This document shows, piece after piece, positions 56,861 through 64,000 of a stretch of DNA of 64,000 nucleotides. Positions within the stretch are counted from its first letter, which is position 1; each line of letters opens with the position of its first letter. The stretch is from Isoetes taiwanensis (lineage: Eukaryota > Streptophyta > Lycopodiopsida > Isoetales > Isoetaceae): positions 1 to 64,000 of the forward strand of contig JAJEKV010000094.1 of the NCBI GenBank assembly GCA_021234155.1. The letters run 5' to 3'. The notes below the pieces were generated by a model. That model saw only the letters and a list, made by a program, of their open reading frames with translations, was not told the origin of the DNA and made no database searches. A program made the translations under genes and the position numbers.

Positions 56861-59271
56861 TTTATTTTGTTTTTTCTAAGTTTAAAAAAAGTGTTTAAAA
56901 ATGCATTTGGGGCATTTTGCGTTGGCAGCATTGCCATGAATGAAAAGGAAGGCTAAGGGACAGATGTATAACTCTGCTAATGGGCACAAATTCGAAAGTG
57001 GTTTGGGTTGATTCCAATGTTCTGAAATGTTGGTTCAGATGCTGGATGCCAGAACTGCAAGGGAAAATAATATATGATCAGTAGGGATAATCCTTCAAAA
57101 GGAATGGAGAAGATTGACATAATATTACCTGGTCACAGCATCCTTGAGCCCTCTACGATGTCATGGCTCCATTCTACAGGGAACAGCTCCATTCTGCAGG
57201 GAACAAAAGTTGTATGTGGGTAAGATGACATAAAGACATAATGCATGAAGCAAATCACCCAGGCATTGGGCAAAGCATTTCCTGTAGCATTGGCATTCAA
57301 TTTGACTCTGTTGGTCTCTAGAAGACCAAGGGCAAGACACCATAAACATCATATCTTTTTCGCGTATAGATAGGATATAATTACTATCTAGGACAATTTT
57401 TTACAATATTATCAGTAAGTTCTGAGGGTTATTCCGTGCTTTTCTGCTTTGATAATGAAAACTTCCATTTCAGAGATATATGACATGAATTAAGCTCAAC
57501 GGTCCAGCATTAAAGTTCAATCGAAATTCTGCCATCTGCTACATACTACAGGCTTTCAAGCAATTACGCATTTAGAAATAGATGGGTATCAGATGAATTT
57601 ACAAAAGTGCGCAAGCAAAATCTCACCAAATCAGAAATGAGCAAATAGCAACTTTACAGTAGCACAATTATTTGATAGTTGAAACGTGTTGATAACAAAA
57701 GCTTCAAAATTTAACATACCATTGGGAGAATAGGTAATGAACTGTATAGGTGCTGCACATATTTGCTTTGTTTTCTCTATAATCCTGTCTGTTTCATCCT
57801 TTCCTTAGAGCGGGTGGAATGTACAAAATTCCAAATTGTAGGTCAAGTGTTCTCTGTTCAGGAAGCATGCAAAGATATATGTTGTTAAACAATGTCTCAT
57901 TGTGTCCATAAAGCAGCAAATTTGTTGTTAAGGATAAATAACTCACAAATATATGTGAACCTCTTCCTAAATAAATGGGAAACTCAGCATAGTCAGAACT
58001 GTCATCTATCTTGTGCAATTGCAGAATGAGTGGTCTTCTTGTTCTCAAGCAATATAGGGAAGCTAATGTCTATAACAGAATGCACATCAGCTGAAATGCA
58101 AGCCGAAAAGCGTGTACACGGGGATTTTCAACATTCACTTTGGTCTCAATCTTCTACTGCATGGAAAACAAAAAATGGTGACAAACTGCCTATAAGCAAA
58201 CAAATCTATCATTTCTTTTTGAAAATCAAGAAGGCATAAAAGCCCAACTGCTTTTTCACATGCCACAGCAAGAAGGGGGTCCATCCATGTTCACCTGCTT
58301 ACTATAAGACTGGGGATTAAAATTAGATTTTCCAAATACTAATGCATTTATCTATACCAGATCTATCACATGTCTGTCCAGTGTATACTGTAACTGAATC
58401 TTGCATGGGTAAACACATTTTTCCTGTCTTATTGCCTCTCACGTATTTTATGGGATAGTAAAGGATTCCTAATTTCCTGGTTTTCACTCTCAGAAGCAAT
58501 CATAGCCTAGATCTAAAATCAAATCTTAATATCATGGGGATGGGAGGAAGACTACTCTGTATTTATAGATTCCGAAACCCAAAACGGGCCAAGAAATATT
58601 GGATCATGGATGAATAGGGATCCGGGCACGCTCAGCCTTTTCCTCAACTGCTTCATCTTTGAAGAGCCTATCTGACTGCAAAAAAGAATACCAAAATCCA
58701 TGTTAACCGGATATCAGAAGTTAAGGGATGATCTAAAACTTACCGCAAATGCCTTGATCTTACAACCCGAAAATGCGAAGCTGAAATATCAAGGAAGAAA
58801 CGTTGAACATCCAAATAAATCAAATGTAAAGGAGAAGGGAAAGCATACATACGCCGCTGAGAAAAGAGAGGGAAAAAAGATGCTGCAGGGTAGGGCCTTG
58901 CCCTAAGGATGTGGCAAAGCCTGTGGATCTGGCAGCTCCAAGAGGACGGCCATAGCCAGAAAAATTCCTCGATACAAAACAAAAGCTGCCTGGCCATGGT
59001 GGATGCCATAGCTGTCGCCTTTTTGTGTTGAATCCCCATCCTTCACCATGCCTGCATCGCCCAACAGAGGATTTGCAGCCTGGCGGCTCCTTTCTGTTCA
59101 ACAACAGGCAGATTAGAGAAGAATAGAAAAAGCTGCCGTGAAGGAGAAACCCTAAAGAAAGGTAAGCTGAAAGAAAAGGTGGAGATGATGCCACGTGTCT
59201 AAAAAAATCCAAACCGTCCAATTCAAAGTGTCGTTCAAGACAGACATACATTAAAATTTTATAATAAAAGA
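56861..59271. other. Helitron 5' region, non-coding or captured DNA
   Basis: No domain is recognised. The frame 57794-58048 (minus) lacks known motifs. Near the 5' end the minus strand reads GACACTTTGAATTGGACGG and then TTTAGACACGTGGCAT (59150-59230), sequence of a kind common just inside plant Helitron 5' ends. Confidence 0.5.
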
Positions 59272-59328
59272 TATAAGTATGCAGGTTCGAAAAACCTTAC
59301 TTTAATCTTTGCTTGACAAACATTATTC

Positions 59329-59342
59329 TAAGGGGGGGAGAA
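59329..59342 (+). other. Element 2 polypurine tract
   Basis: AAGGGGGGGAGAA directly precedes the 3' LTR start TGTGACGTTCC, in the orientation expected for a plus-strand element. Confidence 0.9.
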
Positions 59343-60947
59343 TGTGACGTTCCCCTAAAATATACGGTATGTATACGTATATTTTGGGCCACGTCACCAT
59401 ACAAATCCAGTATCACTTAGATTTGTATGACAAATACATAAGTTCAAGTCACATTAAAATGTAACTTGATTAACCTTAGGAAAGGATATATCCCATTGGC
59501 ACTACCTAATTGGGGTGGCGGCCCGCGTGTTAGATCCATTGGACAAGGTGTTAACCCTAACCCTAACTTGCCTATAAATACCTAACCCTAACCCGGAAGA
59601 CACTTTTGCTCCTCCCACTCATTGAGGCTATTGTCACAACCGAGTTCGATAATCAAGATCCGTGCCGGCAAAGATAGCACGGTTTAGCGACCCAAGCAGC
59701 GTGGACGTGTTGGATTCAGTAGCAGTAATCTCAAACATCGAAGAATCGATGGATAACCCAGGATCAGGAGGAAATGCGTGGAGAGCAGGTATTTTGAAGC
59801 AGTTTCAGCTATAGAGATGTAGTAGAGTCATGTATTCTAGTAGAGCCTTCCTAGAACCACTATTCAATTGATGAACCAGAATCAACGAACCCCTAACTCG
59901 TAGTTAGATTCATGTGATTAGGTTAGATATTATTCTTATTGTTCATATGTTATTGATATGATATGGTTGATCTCTTGTTATGCTTCTCATGTATTGGGAA
60001 GGGGGTAGAGACCTAGCGACCTTTATGTATGATGCTTCTAGATAGACCCATAATACCTATTATATGCGGCTTGTGCATAGAGCCCACCGGACTAAGGGAG
60101 TTATGGAATGACTAAGCACCATATAACGGGATCAGTGATTAGATGGAGGGATAGTCCCGCCGGCGGCCATGGGGACTTGGGCGCACTAGGCCTATGGTCG
60201 GTCGCCGTGTGGGCGGGCATGGGTTCGTCACCCCCGGATCAATGGTGCGCCCGATCCACGAAGAGCCGCAGTGCCGGCCCGGTTCTTGCTTTTGGGGGTT
60301 AAAGGCGTGAGCGGACGTGTCGCCACGATCCTCTAGTCGCCCATCGAATCACCGATTTCCGGAAGGGGAGATGTAACCCGACCTTGCCTCATCGGGCGAG
60401 GGAGATGCAACACAGAGTAGTCTCTTAGGGGTGAATCCAAGAGATTATTGATCCGTGGCTTCTGATCCACGCCATAGCTCGATTTAGCCCATCCGCAAAG
60501 TATGCAATGGGGAGGGGCGGATGGAGTGGTCAACCCTTAGCCATTGTCTTATAGCCAGCCCCGCCATTGTTTATACTTCCGTCTGTATCTATCTTGAGAC
60601 CTAGCCGTCAGTATACTTTCCCCTACGAGTCAGAGCTTGGGTAGAAGCTTTATTGTTTTATGGTGTATTGATCCTTCTGACGATTCTATGGATGGATAGA
60701 TTGAGCTACCCTTCGAGGTAGACTTATTATTATTGTTGTTAGTTGCTAGTACTGACATTTAGTTATATGCTTCCGCTGTTGTTAGAAGTCCATAGGGGAC
60801 GGATTTACGAGACACCTCCGTGTCCCTTACCGTTCTAGCCATCCCTAGAACGGGATAGATGGAGGGCCCATCCAGTAGACGACACTGGTTGGGGGATTTT
60901 CCGTGGAGTGTACGGTGGTTACCGTATATTGTGCGGGGAGCGTCACA
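59343..60947 (+). repeat. Element 2 3' LTR
   Basis: It is about 1605 bp, TGTGACGTTCC...GGGAGCGTCACA. It shares landmarks with the minus-strand LTRs of element 1: a TATACGGTAT...TATACGTATA near-palindrome close to the start, CACGTCACC, AGAGCCCACCGG, CCCATCCGCAAAGT and GCGGATGGAGTGG. It is therefore a diverged member of the same LTR family. The sequence right of it (TCTCTCCACTCTTAATC) looks like a complementary PPT, which is unexpected. Confidence 0.9.
59553..59594 (+). promoter_or_regulatory. LTR core promoter candidate: TATA box flanked by CCCTAA repeats
   Basis: TATAAATA (59573-59580) is flanked by CCCTAACCCTAA (59554-59565) and CCTAACCCTAACCC (59581-59594). Its place about 230 bp into the LTR fits a U3 promoter. 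Telomere-like boxes near TATA are known in some plant promoters; a role here is inference. Confidence 0.5.
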
Positions 60948-61159
60948 TCTCTCCACTCTTAATCTCATGCTATACTTGGTAATTCGAAAACAGACAGGCT
61001 GGGCTTTGGATAAATATTTCGACTATGGCAGCACTGAAGGATGTAATGCATCATTCTGTAAATAATCTGGTTTTTCAGGCTGATAAGAAAGAAAAAATTA
61101 AGCTGGCTATGGTGTCCAGAAAAAAAACTAGGTTGCCCCTGTGTTGTTCCAGAGCAACA
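60948..61159. other. DNA between element 2 LTR and the right arm
   Basis: About 212 bp with no gene. It should be the continuation of the inverted-repeat host sequence beyond the Helitron insertion point of the left arm, but no counterpart was found there. Confidence 0.5.
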
Positions 61160-64000
61160 TGGATCATGGAAAACAAATCCATTCTTGTACCTTTTTTGTA
61201 GAGACAAGATGAAGCAAATAAATTCATGTCTTTGTGTCTATAATTCCTTCACCACAAACATAAAAGCCTGTCCGAATCCAAAAAATCTCTTTGCGCTGGA
61301 CTAACCTGGCCCTTGTGTTCCCTGGAAAACAGATTTGCATGGAGCCTTTTTTGCGGAGGAACTGTGGTAAAGCCTTGCTTATGGTAATGAATCCAGCAGA
61401 TGAAATCGAGGGCAAGAACAGATCCCTGCTTGGGCCTGGCCCCGAAGATGAGCAACCAGCAACTCCTTGCAGTTTGCAACCGACATCAGAAGCGGAGATC
61501 AGCAGAAGATCATCAGAAGCGGAGATCATCAGAAGATGATCTAGTAAACAAGTAAAAAAAACTTAAAATGTAAAAAAAAGTAACAAACGATGCATGCCGC
61601 TTCCGATTCCGATGAACAGAGCAATGAACAGAACTAGAATGATGGGTTCCGATGATCATCAGAAGCGGAGAAGCGGAGATCATCAGAAGCGGCAGGAGGG
61701 AGGGATCAGAAGTGGGCGGGAGATAGCAGGGCTGAAAGAAACACATCGTAGGATGAAATCTTGGCCGTCCACTTAGAACCAATAGGATCGCTAGCCTTGG
61801 ATCACACTCTCAGCCGCTCATCTCCGTCCTTGATCAATATACGATTATATCATGCCTATTTTAGTAGTTTTCTTTTTGTTAAATTTCACCATTGACAAAA
61901 CCTGTGGTTTTTTCTCTAAATTATACCCTGTATAAATATTAAGCATCGTACCACGTCATCTTATGCCCCTTTTTGTCATGGGGTATCAATGATGATCCCA
62001 GTAGGTTTCCCAATGAAACTAGTGGTCGGGCGGGGGGAAATTTTTTCTGGTGTTAATTTTGTTGGCCGAGCGATTGGGTTCTGGACGAACCTGGACGTCG
62101 GGATGAGAGGGGCCAGAAATAGCAAGAAGATGTGCCTGAACTGATGCCATGGAATGGGCAATGCCAGGAAGACCAGCTCCGTAGTGGGAGGATTTGGTGA
62201 CGCCTGGCGATGCTGCTGGGCCGAAAGAGACTGGCATCTTGACTCCTTGCATGTTTGTTATTCTGTCTGAGCACCATGTCGAGTAGCCAAGGATGTGTGG
62301 AGGCCAACATAGGTATGTTCCACAGTGTTTCTATGTTGAAGAGAATTGCTAGGAGTGTTAGATCAGGGCAGGGCATGCAGGGCATGCACGGTTGTCTAGA
62401 TGAGGAGGGGACGCCTCCTGAGAGCAGTAGCGCTAGATTACATGTCTTCTGCTGGACCGATAAATGTTGTGGCTGAGCATTTGTCGGAGGCCTACGGCTT
62501 GATGCAGTGTCGTTGGGCGCGCAGCCGTTGTCATTACTTTGCAGTGCATAGAAGCTCCAACAAAAGAGGCACGGTGAGATCAAATTGGGTGCGATGAGAT
62601 TGGGTGAACAGATTCAGTTGCAATTTCATAGCTGGTGGTTTGGGCAGCCAGGGTTGAAGAATCGGTTTCCCAAATCGTGACTCAGAATCAGTGGATTGAT
62701 TGTTGGAGCCCTATAATATTGGAAATCCAGAGAATCCGCAGTTTCTGGATATGGCACTAATCTGTCCAGTTTGGGACGTCAGTTTTGCAGTGAAGCCTGT
62801 TCCATGTTTTCTTGTATTTTTGTACTTCTTATCTCATATTTTTTAAACCTACACAACCTTCTTTGCTTGGTTCTCTCTGTTTCTCTATGTTTCTGTTGGT
62901 TCTCTCTGTTTCTGTGCATCATAATCTTTTGTGATCTTGTTTAATCTTATCTTCTGCGATCTTGTCTAATCTTATCTTCTGCGATCATGAGCTGCATTTG
63001 CAATTAATCTTATGCGTTTGCAACTAATCTTATCTTCTTTTCCTTTGCCGGATTTGGAACATGGGCATGCTGCCCTGGATTGGGCATATGTTGCCACGTG
63101 TACAACCCATATTTTTTGTGCATATCAATGGTTGGGGAATCAATGGTAATTTTTGTTTTTTAATGCTTTTGAAAAAGCGATTAGCGATTAGGATGGGTGT
63201 ATTCGGACTCGGGGTTGTATTTTAGAGATATGATATTTCATTCTTAAAACAAATAAATGATGCATTTTTAGGACTCTAGTGGCCATGATTCAAAATCCCT
63301 AGTACGTCTATCTAGAAAATTTGTCATTGTATGTCATGCTCCACCAGATTTGCAAATAAGCTAATGAGTATTTGCCGAATTTTGTATAGACTTGAAAACC
63401 GAAAATAAAAATTCCAACTAGGGATTAAGGAGACTAACAACCTGTCTTTTCAAGCCTGCCTAGTGGCACGTTTGAGCCACATCTAATGTAATAGAACCAA
63501 AGATACTCTATATTCATAATGTGGGCAATGGTTTTTTCGTAATGTTTGGCATCAGCACAAAGCTAATACCTGCTGCCCCAAAGCATTACATTAGAGAATG
63601 TGCCAGGGCATGCAATTTTGCCTAGCTCGGACCTTGGCTCGCCCTTACGGGATTGCCAAGCCCTTACCAGACAAAATTGCATGCTCTGACACATTATCTA
63701 TACCATTGTGTATGGTGTGAATATTGTGTTTTAGGCAATAGACATCAATGTTGTGCAATTGCTGGTATTAGAAAGCTTTACTTCATTGTCTGCTAGGTCA
63801 TGTTCTATTTTTCTCGAGGGGTAACGATTTTCTGTACCACAATTGGAACCTTATACTCAACAAGAACATTAGAAAGGCTCACTTCATTATTTTTTAGGGT
63901 ATTGCCTAGTCATTTTGGGAAAACATTAGTGGCTCACGAGGTGTCATTCATGCATCTGGAAATGTGACCGACCCTGATAAATAGGCAATATTCAAGAAAG
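61160..64000. repeat. Large inverted repeat, right arm (runs off the window)
   Basis: Reverse complement of 41200-42669 joined to 28392-29749. It lacks both the chromovirus (empty site near 62670) and the Helitron end (empty A|T at 61159|61160). A GATCATCAGAAGCGGA-type short repeat lies at 61490-61690. The far end carries the start of CACTA DUF4218-adjacent sequence, so a second CACTA copy on the plus strand is predicted just outside. Confidence 0.95.
63597..63695. repeat. Foldback hairpin within the right arm
   Basis: Counterpart of 28697-28795 in inverse orientation, with the same 99-bp length and the same self-complementary ends AATGTGCCAGGGCATGCAAT / TGACACATT, with one or two changes. 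Confidence 0.85.

Larger units (their letters stand above)
51869..59271 (-). mobile_element. Helitron, 7.4 kb, autonomous type, with both termini
   Basis: Read on the minus strand it starts TCTTTTATTATAAAATTTTA (59271 leftwards) and ends with hairpin GCCCAGCAACGCTGGGC, ACCGTTA and CTAG at 51869. The flanks are A (51868) and T (59272), the expected AT target with no duplication. It interrupts the 3' UTR of chromovirus element 2. A Rep-helicase gene occupies 52040-56648. About 2.6 kb between the 5' terminus and the gene is non-coding or captured DNA. A second hairpin of the same design lies at about 51990-52016. Confidence 0.9.
45633..60947 (+). mobile_element. Chromovirus element 2 (Ty3/gypsy), 5' LTR not found, split by a Helitron
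   Basis: The plus-strand order is histone-H3-like ORF, AT-rich spacer, gag, zinc knuckle, protease, RT, RNase H, integrase with chromodomain, then a Helitron (51869-59271), PPT and 3' LTR. No sequence resembling the 3' LTR or a TGGTATCAGAGC primer site occurs upstream of 45633, so the 5' part was deleted or replaced. The coding region is less damaged than in element 1, and the two are clearly related but distinct lineages. Confidence 0.9.

Overview
This looks like a 64-kb piece of a large, repeat-rich land-plant nuclear genome. The evidence is chromodomain Ty3/gypsy elements, CACTA (En/Spm-type) transposase relics with DUF4216 and DUF4218 domains, a Helitron with plant-type termini, a PPR gene relic and a plant-type PIG-C gene. 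I cannot fix the clade. The DUF7869-like relic hints weakly at a non-angiosperm. Almost everything here is mobile-element DNA, and I see no certainly intact host gene.

Layout. 1-10.8 kb: degenerate sequence with no recognisable gene, but with the 9-mer GCCCAATTT (either strand) 13 times. 10.8-12.4 kb: relic of a DUF7869-like transposon-associated protein. 12.8-14.5 kb: small hairpins and a diverged tandem duplication. 15.6-16.5 kb: full-length but broken PIG-C (GPI-anchor synthesis). 19.1-20.0 kb: PPR relic. 22.0-28.4 kb: two CACTA ends and transposase relics in the same orientation. 28.4-29.7 plus 41.2-42.7 kb: left arm of a large inverted repeat whose right arm is 61.2-64.0 kb and runs off the window. 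29,750-41,199: minus-strand chromovirus (element 1) inserted in the left arm; the right arm preserves its empty site. 42.7-45.6 kb: a Helitron 3' end and AT-rich repeated DNA. 45.6-60.9 kb: plus-strand chromovirus (element 2), with no recognisable 5' LTR, split by a 7.4-kb Helitron (51,869-59,271) that carries a Rep-helicase.

Main discovery candidate. Both chromoviruses carry a histone H3 coding region between the 5' leader and gag, separated from gag by an AT-rich spacer. In element 1 the segment from the KPHRFRPG-equivalent to the H3 C-terminus is about 100 codons, the canonical length. In element 2 the ORF opens with an H3-like tail (MARTKSTARV; K4 kept, K9 replaced by V) and ends, after a long charged insert, with an H3 fold. 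The two folds share an unusual H in place of canonical Q near the C-terminus. Over a 22-codon stretch they differ by 13 synonymous and only 2 replacement codons, which points to past selection on the protein. Both integrases end in a chromodomain, the module class that reads H3 tails. So the element appears to encode both a histone and a histone reader.

Caveat. Many ORFs are broken by single-base indels, and the two LTRs of element 1 differ in clustered, GC-rich patches inside otherwise near-identical sequence. Some frameshifts may therefore be consensus errors rather than mutations.
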